Assembly: GCA_900095095.1 (NCBI GenBank)
Contig: FMBT01000008.1
Coordinates: forward strand, 1 to 44,711
Direction: 5' to 3'
DNA from: Fragilariopsis cylindrus CCMP1102
Taxonomy: Eukaryota; Bacillariophyta; Bacillariophyceae; Bacillariales; Bacillariaceae
DNA: 44,711 bases
Shown piece by piece: positions 1-13,798 of the stretch (within the stretch, counting starts at the first letter, position 1; each line of letters opens with the position of its first letter). The notes under the pieces were generated by a model. The model did not search any database and was not told where the DNA came from. It worked only from the letters and a program-made list of their open reading frames with translations. The translations under genes and the position numbers were made by a program.

Positions 1-62
1 AATGATATCAGTCTCTCAACTACCAAAAATTGTATAATACAGTGTAAAGAAATAAATTGTGA

Positions 63-3000
63 TTAGCGCATTATTTTATTAGCTGAATTAGTATTGTTGC
101 TTTCGTTGACTGTACGATTCCTTTTCCTTTCTCGAGATCTCATATTTCTTACTTTCGAACGAAGTCTTTTATTGTCTCTAAAATCAGGAGAGGACGAGAG
201 AAATTCTTCTGCTTTCTGTGCAGCATCCCGACTACTAGATTTTTCCCATGTATCCAACACAGTCTGATAGCTTTTAAAATCTGGTTTATGAAGCAAGATA
301 CTGTTGTCGTATAATTGATGCATTTGCATCAACACTTTTGTTGCCCTCTCTGCTGCGTTACGATCTTTTGATCGTCTCCATGCTGCCAGAATCACTGTGA
401 AGGTAGCTTGTTGGGGTCTTCTTGATTCTAAAGAGTTCTCACAAAAAGATGCAACAAGTTCATATGCCCATTGCTCTGCTTTTGCCAAGTTACCCTGTCT
501 AGCAAAAGCATTGATGACCGTGTTGTATGAAACCACATCTGGTTCTTTTATATTTTTCTCAAAGAATGATGCTGCTCTATCACCATTGTTTCTTGAGCCC
601 ATGCATTAAGAATCATGTTGCACATGATAGTGTCGGGCGGAGCAACAATTTCCCCTTTTTCATAAGCGGCTTCTAGTTCATTCACATATTTTTCGGCTTT
701 TATAGGATCCCTCGCATTGCAGTACATTATAACTATCGCTACTTGAGCGGCAAGATTAAGAGGCAAAGAACCGTCGGGGGATGTGTTTAATTTTTCTATC
801 CAGTACTTGATGCGGTCGACGTTACCTTGTTTCGACCATGCAACAATCGTACTCCCGTACATTTCTGCGAGGAGCTTTTGTTCTTCGTCGTCGAATGCGG
901 AAGATTTGCTTTGGTCCAATTTGTGCTTCCATGATTTCTCATCGTGTAATTGCAGAAATAATTCTTCGACAGCCTGAGCTTGTGAGCCCTCTTGTGCTAA
1001 TGCTCGCATTACGATCGCCCACATTTTTAAACTGGTTATTTCTTTCCCCCTTAGCCATCCCAGTACTGCCTTTCCTTGGTTCGCTGAGATACCCAATAAA
1101 AGCTGTTGCAGAGACCCCTCTTCAGTGAGAAAATTATCTTCACATAATATTTGAAGTAAAACCAGCGAGTCTATATCTCTAGATGGTCGTTCTGCATTAT
1201 GATGACTATATTGATTGCGGTACCAGTCCAATAAATGGATCGTACAAGATACAATAGCACTTTCACTCATTTCTTCTAATTTTGCATATGCCAACAGCCA
1301 TTCAATAGCTTTCTGTGAATCCTGTGTAGATAAGAATACTCTAATCAGCATCCTGTACGTCGTAGCATTAGGTTTGAGATTTAATGTTTTCATTTGTTTT
1401 AGTACATTTTTGGCTTCGACAATATTCTCTGCCTTTTCACAGGCATTCAGCCAAGCGTGAAAGAAGCCACGATCCAAGCTCAGGTGCCTTGATGATTTCT
1501 TATCTTTGTTGTCTTCGTCGTTTATTCGATCTTGAGCATTGTATACTGAAATACACTGTTGTGCAAGCTCCTGAACTTTTTTCAAATCTCGTCCATTGGC
1601 TTTAATTGCTGATGTGTACGTAGCAATGTTAGGTGACGTAGAATCAACCATTTGCAGTCTCGAAAGGACCCTATTGGCCTCATTTGCATTCTCTTGACGA
1701 GCATATCCCTCCAAAAGAGCATTATAGGTTTGCAAGTTGGGTGGGATAACCTTCCAAATAGTGTCACATTTACTCGGTGACGAAAATAAGTCGTTGATTG
1801 TCGCATTTCCATCATAAGTAGAGATGTCACCGTCCTTATTGTCGGGAGCATGAACTTGTTGGTAAAATTCCCAGAAGTCTTCCAAGACTTGCTGTCCCTT
1901 CTCTGGTTGGTTATGAGCAATAGCATATGCCGAAACGACGCGATTCCAAGCAATAGTATCAGGTGGATTGTGTGAATGTCCCGATAGGTATCGTCGTGCA
2001 AGTTCTTTTAGATATGATTCTGCAACGTATGGATCATGTAGAGCCCAAACGTGAATCAGTGATAGTAGGAGGGTACCATTCGGATCATTTATTGTCTGTC
2101 GTTCCCCCTGATCATTATTATTATTATTGTGTATTTTTGATTTATTGTGATTGTCAGGATTGTGGTCTTCCGCCCATTCTTTTACTAGTGCTTCGCAGCG
2201 TTGCGGTGCTAACTCGTGCCCTGTAAGTACATTTGCTTTCAACATCGTACGTAACGTAACTTCATCCGGACGTACTAAAGAATCTTGTTTTGACTCTTGC
2301 CACATCCAAGCCCAAAGAGATTGACAAAAATCTATATCAACCACATTGTTGATTTTTCCTGCAGTACCATTATTTTTATTGTTATTATTATTATCATGGC
2401 GGTTCTGTCCTTTTGTTGATCTTGTTCTTGTTTTAATATTGCGATTGTCATTATTATGAGTCGCCACAGCATCGAGTATGGTATTATACGATTGTACGTT
2501 GGGAATTAACAAATTGGAATGCTGTCTATATGTATCGAGTTTAGCAAGAACTTGAGATGGAGTCAATGATTTATCATACGTAGCAGAGTGACTTGCTTTC
2601 ATCGAGCTTGCAGGATTAGATTGTACTTTAGTAGAATTCGTAGACGGGCTATATTTTTGTTTCCATAGATGAAGAATGGGATTAAGACAACTCGAACGAG
2701 CTGTCCATTGTAGAGTATGATGATGATCATTGGACTGTTCCAGAGCAACGAGACGATCAATTAATGCAAAGGCTAATCCCACTTCGACCGGCTTGTCTCT
2801 ATAAATTTCGTAATCTGTTTGGGATGATTCAAAATTATCAATGCCCTCCAATAATGACGACACAGACGAGTATGATGATGATAGTACTTTATTTTCCGTA
2901 CGTTCTCCTTTAATTGCTGCTGTAATTTGAAGTAAGTCATCCAATAAAGTTTGAATTGTCGTGGCAGCTTCATCAGGGCTCAACTGTAGAATTTTTGAAA

Positions 3001-3454
3001 GTTTTTGTTCGTCCTTGTTTTCTGCAGTCGCTGCTGCCGCCGTATCAGAAGAAGTAGAGTCGTCATCCACCGCCAGCAGTGAAAGAGCAGAAGTAGTACG
3101 ATCTAAGAATTCTTTGACACGTGAATTCCAATGTATCACCTCGTTGGTTTCGTCGTTGGCATAATGTGTGTTCATTGAAAGGGACCGGTATAAAAATTGA
3201 GGGATCCGTGGTTGTGATAGTACTTGTGGCGACGATGAATGGTATAGACGAAGCTGCCCAATCATTGCCGGACCCAGAGTTGTGAGATAGCGAACGTGAT
3301 TACCATCATCCGTTACCATCAATGAACACCTTGACGATACGACAACACATTGGTTGTGAGTGTGATGGTTAAGCTGACGACGACGACGACAACGATCGAC
3401 CAGCGTTAAGAACCGAAAATTGCTCTTGTTCCGCATCGTTTCCTCCCTCGACAA
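63..3454 (-). CDS. Pentatricopeptide repeat (PPR) protein, one apparent frameshift
   Basis: PPR proteins bind organellar RNA through stacked 35-residue helical hairpins and act in processing, editing or stability. The long reading frame (548-3454) carries helices such as PDTIAWNRVVSAYA, PNLQTYNALLEGYARQ, PNIATYTSAIKANG and PNATTYRMLIRVFL, ending with PDTIMCNMILNAWAQ. The next repeat (PDVVSYNTVINAFARQ) lies in another frame (63-602). The first half of one repeat (NAWAQ) and its second half (GDRAASFFEKN) meet at the AAA run at 589-591, where one extra A would join them. I therefore call one gene of about 1,130 residues rather than two. The basic N-terminus (DRCRRRRQLNHH) suggests mitochondrial import, but this is inference. 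Poly-Asn stretches are spacers. The target RNA cannot be told. Confidence 0.8.
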
Positions 3455-3728
3455 TTATTTCCTATCCATTACTAATTGCAATGCATCTTCGTCGATACGG
3501 TAGGAGGTATTTTTCTTTTGCTTCCGAGACTGATGAATGGTAATAGGCTCATATGCATCAAGCATCTAAAATCTTTAAAAAAAAATTATACAAATTAAAA
3601 ATACTTCTTACCGGTAACTTACGGTAACTTACGGCGGTAACGTTAGGTTTCAAGTTTGATAATAAAAACTAATTAAGTTTTGGCTCCCACAGTTGCACGA
3701 CTGGAAAAAAGTTGGAAAAAGGTCACAG

Positions 3729-3753
3729 GAGCATCCGGTAATGAAATTTCATT
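3729..3753 (+). repeat. Left terminal inverted repeat
   Basis: Twenty-five bases identical to the reverse complement of 8095-8119. It contains its own 14-bp palindrome AATGAAATTTCATT. Similarity resumes further inside with TCGCGCGCG and a G-run (about 3773-3796). Confidence 0.85.
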
Positions 3754-3845
3754 CGTTGAACTATTAATTTTCATCGCGCGCGACCAAAGGGGGGCAGTGG
3801 TTTGAAAAAACAGATATTATAACGCCCCCTCTCATAAGCATGTTT

Positions 3846-3930
3846 TTTTCGCACGATTGATCATTCGTGCGAAATTTTTTCGCGTTTTTTCGCACGAATG
3901 ATCATTCGTGCGAAATTTTTTCGCGAAAAT
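3846..3930. repeat. Left subterminal palindromes (two copies)
   Basis: Two copies of a near-perfect palindrome, core CGCACGAWTGATCATTCGTGCG, at 3850-3871 and 3891-3912, separated and followed by AAATTTTTTCGCG. The second copy is a perfect palindrome including flanking A/T bases. They could be transposase-binding sites or strong cruciforms. Confidence 0.85.
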
Positions 3931-4331
3931 ACAAGAGTGAAATTTTTTTAGTATAATTAAAATATTTCTAAGCGATCAAATTACTATGCCCCCCCTAGAA
4001 TTATTGTGTCGCATGTGTCACATCTAATTTTAAATAGAATTCACACGGGATTAGAAAGCCGTTGTATGTCACAAAAGCGCCGGCATTGCTGGTAAAATGA
4101 CGTTACCTTATTCCCGGGTCAAATAACCGACGGAGTTGTCTCTTAGTCATTTCTTTTCTTACAACACTGTTCTAACGCTTACAAAAAAATGACTTTTCTT
4201 ACAACACGGTGTATCGCCTAAAAAGCAAAAAAGCACTTCAAACGCACTAATACTGTATAGTTGACAGGCTGACAAAAACCACACTTGTTTTATTAAACTT
4301 GTTTTTTTAATTCCATTTTTGTCCATTGACA

Positions 4332-6030
4332 ATGGCAAGAACAGCGGCTACAAACAAACAAACCCTTACAGCATTAGAGGAGTACAGTCGGTTACCTGAT
4401 TTTCGTAAGAGATTAACTTGGCTCTATTACAGAGGAGAAGAGACACACAATAGAGAAGGATTGAACGGTTACGACGTTCCTGGAAGTGCGACTGACTTTT
4501 TATCTTGTGGTACAATAAAAGACTACATCGTAAAATCTACCTTTCGATACTGGGCTAAAGTGAGTACACAATATTTAATAACAATCCGTCTTTGCCTAAT
4601 TATTAGGTATGTATGTTTTCTTTTCTCATCCTATCTTGTTTTATTATATTAAATTTTATTTTATAGAAAGCTGCTGCACTTTCATCACAGCTTCACGAAC
4701 AAGGAAGTGAGATTGTAGAACCTGATCTTCCACCAAAGAAAAGAAAAGGAGCATCAAAAGAAGACGAATCCGAATCAGAATACGAATCGGAAGGACAAGT
4801 ACAAGAAGATATAGAAGAAGACTACAACAGCGAGATCGAATCTGAAACTGAATCGATACAACAAGAAGTTTCTTTCGCAACCATGCCAACGAAAAAGCCT
4901 CCTATTGGCTCTCCACAAGCCAGCTCAATGAAGAAAGCTCCTGCAAAAAAGAAACTTGATGACATCACTGGTGCAATAGGAGCACCGATTGCAAATGGCA
5001 TTGCAGCTCCTATTGTTCAAGGTGAATTCTTGTCAAGATGTCGCCGGACTAGAAAAGATTCAATCATTATCATATTCGAATTCTCTGGAACAACTATGTG
5101 GCAGCTGAAGACATTATGTTTGAATGGAAGGACAAGCATACTTTGAAAGTGGTCATCTATGATCCGATTTGGTGGTCTGACCCTGAGTATCAAGCAGCAT
5201 TCGATGCTGAACATGGTAAAGAGAGTAATCTAATTGAAAGTATGATTGATTTTCAAGAAGAAAGGAAGGAAAAAGTACCAGGGCAAGATGCAAAGCGTAC
5301 AGGGAATAGTGGCTACTTTACTTTTGGAGAACCTATGTCTATCAAAGAAGAAGATGATACAAGTATCATGCCAAAAACAATCACACATAAAGGCATCGAT
5401 GGAATGTATATTGTTATCAAAGTTCGAGTTGCTCCTGATAGCAAGGCTGAAGAAGAGAGCACACCTCGAAAGGCAAAGAGTTCTGCTGATGCTGCTGCTA
5501 CTATTGGTACTGGTAAGAATTTTAAAAATGTTAGACAAAGAGATGATGATGAAGATAAGGATGATGATATGGGTGTTACAGGTGGCGAGGCAGAGGAAGT
5601 ACGACCACCCACTAAACAATATGTTAAACCACCCGCGCCCTCTCAACCACCTGCTCCACCTTTGCCTATTCCTGATCCACAGGCTAACTCTCAACTTGCT
5701 GCTAACGAAGCCAAGGAAACTGTATCAGATTCAGATGTTTCTAATTCTAATTCTGATGGTGATTGGTCTAATGATTCCATTCAAGTGGATGAACAAGAAC
5801 CAGTTTCTAGTCTTCAAGTAGCAGCCAAGGATTGGAAGAAAGAAGAAATCGATGGACTTCCGGACGGAGAAGAAGAAGTTGATGATAACAAAGATTTACC
5901 TGAAGGATATTGACTATTGGAAGAGGGAAATTCATCTGTCAGTACTATCGATTCTTTGGACGTAGATCCTCTTGCTACATTACAAGAAGGTTTAGATGAA
6001 ATTGAAAGGGAAATAAACAACTATACGTAA
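4332..6030 (+). CDS. Acidic partner protein of the transposon (broken frame)
   Basis: I do not recognise the family. Exon 1 (4332-4559) starts MARTAATNKQTLTALEEYSR, and intron 4560-4666 has GTGAGT..TAG borders. Exon 2 adds a basic patch (PPKKRKG, a likely nuclear localisation signal), a Glu/Ser-rich stretch and a Lys/Pro/Ala region. The frame breaks at the AAAA run 5053-5056; one extra A continues into a hydrophobic, Trp-rich segment (ILWNNYVAAEDIMFEW, VVIYDPIWW) that may be a folded domain. A Pro-rich and acidic tail follows. TGA at 5911-5913 interrupts a frame that stays coding-like to TAA at 6028-6030. Its place opposite the transposase suggests the accessory DNA-binding or nuclear-import factor of Harbinger-type elements, but no Myb/SANT domain is evident. 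Either this copy is decaying or the sequence has errors. Confidence 0.6.
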
Positions 6031-6452
6031 ATGGGGATTGGGAATGATAATATTGTAACTCTTTTAAGTAAAAAGAAATCCCTAGGGGAGTTACTTGTAA
6101 TATTAATCATAGAAAAAAATGAAAAAGAAATCGTATCATACATAAGCTCTAAATTAGAACGATTTTATATTTCACATTTTTTGCACCTCTAGTAGCAGCT
6201 TAAGTAGTAGTTGTAGTACAAAATAGTAGTATCAATAGAATTTTTTTCAATGTCCTTTAGTACGTTTCCTCTGCTGTAGTCACACATTGCTGTTTTGATG
6301 AGGCTACAGGTATGTTTGAAAATAAAAAATAAAATTAAAAACATGCTAAAAATATTGAAAGTTCTACTCAATTGTAGATGAAACTAAATATATAGGAATG
6401 ATTGTAACAGTCTGCACATTCTACTATACCTCCCCTTCCACCCGCTTGTGAC
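6031..6452. other. Convergent 3' region inside the transposon
   Basis: AT-rich, with no credible gene. It separates the stop codons of the two element genes and presumably holds their polyadenylation signals. Confidence 0.5.
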
Positions 6453-7403
6453 CTAAATAGTAAGGTGACCCATATAATATTCAACATCAAACTCACCACC
6501 ATCAAACAATTGATCACCTCCAATCATAAATTTCAGTTGAGTGATAACTAATATTGCATCAAAACAAACCTGATGTTTGTACAACGTATGCTCCTCACTT
6601 GTCTCGTTATGACGAAAATGGCTATTCAGTACGTTGAATTGTTTCATTCTACTGAATATTGTTTCTTGTCTTCCTCTAAAGATACTTTTTTGCTTTCTAA
6701 CTTTTCGATTGTCACCAGCCTGTGGTTTCATTTGTCTTTGATCGCCACCAGTGCAACCATCAATTTCAACAGGTTCGTCTTCCGGAATAGCAGTTCCTAG
6801 ATTCTCTTTAAATATTGTTGTTTCACTTTCTCCTGAGAAATGGGGACCAGACGCATAACAAATATTATCTGAATGAATTGCAATTGCAACATTATATTTC
6901 ACACCAGGTCCATTGAATTTCACAGCATACCATTTTCTGTCCCAGGGATATGGCTCATTGATCCCGAAATCGCATGCATCATCAGTCAAAAAGGATCGTT
7001 TAAACCCAACTCTTGTTTCAGGAGGCGCATTTATAAATCTATTTTCTATTAAAATTAATTTTGGTTTCAATTCTGCTATGCATTCTACTATGTGCCAAGC
7101 CTTCTCCCTGAACGTTTTAACACTTGGCCAGCCAACAATAGCACAGTGCACTTCTTCTGTTGAATAAACTTTCATAAAAAGAAGGCCATATAACAAGTGC
7201 TTACGAAAAACATCTTCGTCAATATGATTTTGAATTTCATTCCAAATAGCTGTTATGACTGTACTGTTAGCACCAAACAATGATTTAAAACGAGCTTGTT
7301 TATCTTTTGATTCCCATTTGCGACTTGTCGGGAAACCAAGAACCGCTCGAGCGGTATCCTCAATCGATTTAATATCTTTTTTTGTAGGGGAAAACAACAC
7401 CAT
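6453..7403 (-). CDS. DDE transposase (DDE_Tnp_4 / Harbinger-like)
   Basis: An intact 316-residue protein. The expected catalytic acids are visible: first Asp in LTDDACDF (D141 or D142), second Asp in EIDGCTGGD (D215, with D221 near), and Glu in GRQETIFSRMKQF (E247), which fits the E-x(n)-R-x-K pattern of the third acid in PIF/Harbinger and IS5-type transposases. The segment YNVAIAIHSDNICYASGPHF is a typical strand pair after the first Asp. The N-terminal 100 residues are helical and probably bind DNA (GWPSVKTFREKAWHIVECI). The gene starts near the right end and runs inward. No break is seen, so the enzyme could still be active; activity is inference. Confidence 0.85.
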   Translation of the reverse strand: MVLFSPTKKDIKSIEDTARAVLGFPTSRKWESKDKQARFKSLFGANSTVITAIWNEIQNHIDEDVFRKHLLYGLLFMKVYSTEEVHCAIVGWPSVKTFREKAWHIVECIAELKPKLILIENRFINAPPETRVGFKRSFLTDDACDFGINEPYPWDRKWYAVKFNGPGVKYNVAIAIHSDNICYASGPHFSGESETTIFKENLGTAIPEDEPVEIDGCTGGDQRQMKPQAGDNRKVRKQKSIFRGRQETIFSRMKQFNVLNSHFRHNETSEEHTLYKHQVCFDAILVITQLKFMIGGDQLFDGGEFDVEYYMGHLTI

Positions 7404-7905
7404 TGTAACTATAATATTATTTTGTGAAGCTTGGTTAGCGATAACAACAGGGCAATGTTGATACCGTGTTAGAAAAAATGTTTGCTGTGGTTTTTAAAAA
7501 AGTGCAATCCCGTGTAAAATACGCGTCTTTTCTTTACATCTTCGATTTTCAAACTCCAAACATAACTTCGTACATTTTTATAACATCTAATAGTAACCCG
7601 GATTTAATCACTTGTCAACCCTTCTTCGCCATTCATTTGAAAATAAAAAAACTATAAAAGATCTAAATGGTACAACCCTGTTGAAATAAAATTATTCTTC
7701 AAATTTTGTGGACTACCCCCTATGAAATCAGTTTCAGTACTGCACGTGTCTGTAGAATTCTACGTGGAATTTGATAATATTTTCGATTTGAGACAAAATT
7801 TGAATCAAAAATATAATTAAAAAAGTGATCGAGCTAGTCGAATATTTTTCTAGGGTATTAGGTAATTTAAATAACTAGAAATATTTATTTATTTTTTGCA
7901 TTTGT

Positions 7906-8012
7906 GCGAAATTTTTTCGCAAAATTTCGCACGAATGATCATTCGTGCGAAATTTTTTCGCAAAATTTCGCACGATTGATCATTCGTGCGAAAAAAATTC
8001 GCACGAATGAAA
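7906..8012. repeat. Right subterminal palindromes (two and a half copies)
   Basis: The same palindrome as at the left end, at 7929-7950 and 7969-7990, followed by a half copy (about 8000-8010) and preceded by a half copy at 7912-7920, with the same AAATTTTTTCGC linkers. The left and right arrays are inverted relative to each other, so they belong to the element's ends. Confidence 0.85.
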
Positions 8013-8094
8013 GTTTTTGGGGACTGAAAATACATTAAAGAGAGAAAGAACGCCCCCTTTTGAACGCGCGCGACTAAAAAGACGTTTTCTAACC

Positions 8095-8119
8095 AATGAA
8101 ATTTCATTACCGGATGCTC
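8095..8119 (-). repeat. Right terminal inverted repeat
   Basis: Mirror of 3729-3753, followed directly by the CAG target-site copy (8120-8122). The G-run plus CGCGCGCG block of the left end is mirrored at about 8051-8075. Confidence 0.85.
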
Positions 8120-8243
8120 CAGACACAAACTAAATCAATTTTTTTTAAAACAAAAAAACTTTCAAATTCACAAAGCGAAGACAAGAGAGTTGGAAATGGG
8201 AATACGGTAGCATCAAGATCGGTAATAGTAGAATAGTAATAAA

Positions 8244-10019
8244 ATGAGAAATACCGCTACACATGTCAACGATGAGGCACCTCCCTTAACAAAAGGATCT
8301 TCTAGTAGCGACGACGGTTTTAGTGCGGATTCGGATGATGACACTAAATCGGATGAAAGGAGTCGCCGTCATCGTCATCGTGGTGGGTGCTCCTGCTAAT
8401 CTACTGGTGGTAAAGGTCGTCGTCGGAATCGTGGCGAACGTCGGTAAAGCAGGTGAAAAGACCAAAATTTTTCACCTGTAGTGGTTGTCCTCTTGATCGG
8501 TATACTACTGTCACTTCTTGATGTGATTTATATAATGAAACACTTGGACGAATCATCATCGACCGATGAGTGATACCCACAACAGCATCTTTGGCAGAAA
8601 TCCAATCTCAGAGCGTTGATAATAGCCACGATGAAGACAAACAGCAATAATAGGAATAATAAAAATAAAAATATTGACAGCAATAATCCAATTGCAGGCA
8701 GAGAGGAGATTATTAAAATAATAACAGATGCTGGTATATCTTTCGATCCCGTGAAGATGCTGACCTTATCGAGGAACTCCCTCTCTGGTCGGAAGTACAG
8801 AAATGTATGGTACAAAACCTGTCCTACATGGATTTAATGAGGGGAATTGTCAACGATTTCAAGCTTCGTCCGATCCAGGGGAACACTTCTTAGGCACAGC
8901 GGGAACGTTCAATACTGGAACCAATTTGATGTCAGAATTATTAATTTCCAATTGTATGATGCCGGAACGAATGAAGAAATATGGTCACACATCTAGGGGG
9001 GTCAGATGGCAGGTCAGTTTATGATTGATTTAATTCAATTCGATTCTTGTTGTTTTGCACTATTCATTTCACAAATACGTATCATTATTATATGGTTCAA
9101 CTCAACTCACTTTATATTATTTACGTATTCCTAACGGTAGGTTCCCTGGGGTAAGCATTCTCCCGCCGGGGATAGACAATACCGAGAAGAACACAAAACC
9201 TTGAAGGATAAGAATGTTGACGCTAACGAAATCATGCCCATGGTAACTATTCGTGACCCACTATTTTGGCTTAAAAGTATGTGCCGACATCATTATACTG
9301 CTATGTGGATAGGACGGGAACACTTAGATCATTGTCCAAACTTTCTAGACAAAGATTTAACAACAAGGGTTAAATACGATGGATTTATTCGTAGATACGA
9401 CTCCTTGCTGGATTTATGGAGTAAGTTTTTCTTCTTCCTTTGTTTTCGCTCCTCCCATCTGTCGTATTGGATACAGCTCACTAACCTTGATTTTATTCTA
9501 CCGCACTTTTTCTTCTTACAAGATGCGTATTATACAGAATATATAAATATCGATATACCTGTAAGAAAACATATCACACCGTCAACACATACGTATGATG
9601 AAATGAAAGGTAAAATAATCTGTATTCGAAGCGTTTTTCTAACAGCTTTTCATCCTGTTTCTTTTCTCTCCCTTGTATCGTCGAAATTGCGTACTTATTA
9701 CAAATAATAGATCTTGCTGGTAAGATTCGAAGACTTAATTTTTCATACCGAAGAAGTCATTACAAAAGTTTGTGAATGCGCCGGTGGTAGGAGAAGTTCT
9801 CCAACAAAATTCCGTTATGTAGTCGATTCAGCGAAGAAAGGAAAAGGATCACACGGAAAGGATCGAACGGGTTTTGTTGATGCATTAGTTAGGTACGGTA
9901 CGGTAGCTAAACGATACGCTGGTTACGAATCAAAAGAAGACTTGTCTTTTATTCAAAAAAATGTTGATCCAACATTAATGAGATTAATGCAATATTCTCC
10001 CATACAAGTAGATCCATAA
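8244..10019 (+). CDS. Sulfotransferase-like P-loop protein, several frame breaks
   Basis: A type II membrane protein of a diatom sulfotransferase-like family. Order: Ser/Asp-rich cytosolic start (MRNTATHVNDEAPPL), one membrane helix (VVVLLIGILLSLLDVIYIM, about 8480-8535), an Asn-rich linker, LIEELPLWSEVQ, YGTKPVLHGF, the PAPS-binding loop GTFNTGTNLM, then VPWGKHSPAG, VTIRDPLFWLKSMCRH and LLVRFEDLIFHTEEV. Introns: 9013-9140, 9421-9522 and one ending near 9710 whose left border I could not fix. The N-terminal half is split among frames; a missing C at 8748-8750 and a missing A at 8801-8803 each restore the expected order, and at least one more break lies upstream of 8480. The ATG is 124 bp from the transposon end. 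The family likely sulfates glycans or small molecules in the Golgi. It may be a pseudogene or carry assembly errors. Confidence 0.7.
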
Positions 10020-10237
10020 GAATACCGGCACTGAAGAGCCGCTAGTTACGCTACTATTAGCTCTATTCAATACAACAACGAGATACATATTAATTTTCTA
10101 AATAATTGAGATAAGATTATAGTACATTAAATTTATTTTTTTTTGTTGTAATTTATTTTTTACCCTAGATGATGAGATGTTACATGATGAAGTCAATTTG
10201 CTTCCAATCAACTGATTCCTGAGCACTCGTAATATGA

Positions 10238-13078
<2,841 letters not shown>

Positions 13079-13798
13079 GATTTTATTATTAAATTTGGAC
13101 TACTGTATTGCGTGTTTTTGAGAGTGGATCGTGTTTCTTTATCTTTTTCGTTGCTTTATTTTAAACAATGAATAACGTGATGGTTGACTTCGAACTATTT
13201 TCCTTGTTGGTGGTGGTATTGTTGTGTTTGTGTTTACTTTTATTGAATAGACCACTGACGATAGACTTCTATGATATATTTTTATAATGGACAATGGTCG
13301 CAATAAAATTATGCTGTGTTCTTGTCATGTTTGAGGCATGATTTATTGCGTGACCACGCGGTAGAAACGAATGAATGAATCGAATCTGAATCACTGTAAA
13401 ATTCTCGCCTATTTTCCGAGAGATTTCGAAGCGAAAAGAAAAGAGTTCATACGGGACTGGATTATGAACTGACTCAAATTTAAGTCTTGGCAAGAGTAAT
13501 CTTCTAAAATCTTTGTAAAAGCTCGCTTGCTCGTTTGTTAGGATCATGTTCTTGTCGATCTTCCTTAAGATTGATTATTGATTGATCGATCATGGTTCTT
13601 TACTAACTTAGTACGTAAATGAAACTCGCCGATACATACTAGTACTTTTTCATTTGTACAATATTCGAATAGATAGATGTATCGCTAGTCCAAATATCAT
13701 TTTGAGCATTAGATCCATTTACAACCACTAAGAACGTACAAGTATCTACTATATTCAAGTAAAGAAGCTGTCTGTAAGAAGATTTTAACTACAGCACT
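13079..13798. other. Divergent intergenic region between CDC48 and the PAP gene
   Basis: 720 bp that must hold both promoters. A possible 92-codon frame at 13269-13547 (-) shows no recognisable motif or low-complexity pattern like its neighbours, and I do not call it. No clear TATA box or named site stands out. Confidence 0.5.

Larger units (their letters stand above)
3729..8119. mobile_element. Two-gene DNA transposon, PIF/Harbinger-like
   Basis: The element is 4,391 bp long. Its ends are perfect 25-bp inverted repeats (3729-3753 and 8095-8119, starting GAGCATCCGGTAATGAAATT), and a CAG trinucleotide flanks both sides (3726-3728 and 8120-8122), the 3-bp target duplication expected of PIF/Harbinger elements. 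Further in, both ends share a CGCGCGCG block followed by a G-run, then palindromes. Inside are two convergent genes: an acidic partner protein (+) from the left end and a DDE transposase (-) from the right end. Harbinger elements also usually carry a transposase plus a second DNA-binding protein. The superfamily call rests on TSD length, two-gene layout and transposase motifs; another IS5-related superfamily is possible. Confidence 0.8.

Noticed and set aside
63-602. Separate small PPR gene
   Set aside because: The frame begins inside a PPR repeat whose first half ends the neighbouring frame; one missing A explains the split.
3846-8012. Regularly spaced palindromes resembling a CRISPR array
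   Set aside because: Only a few copies per side, mirrored at transposon ends, with constant A/T-rich linkers and no variable spacers or cas genes; this is a eukaryotic genome.
13269-13547. 92-codon minus-strand frame between CDC48 and the PAP gene
   Set aside because: No motif, no supported start, and it sits in the promoter region of two divergent genes.
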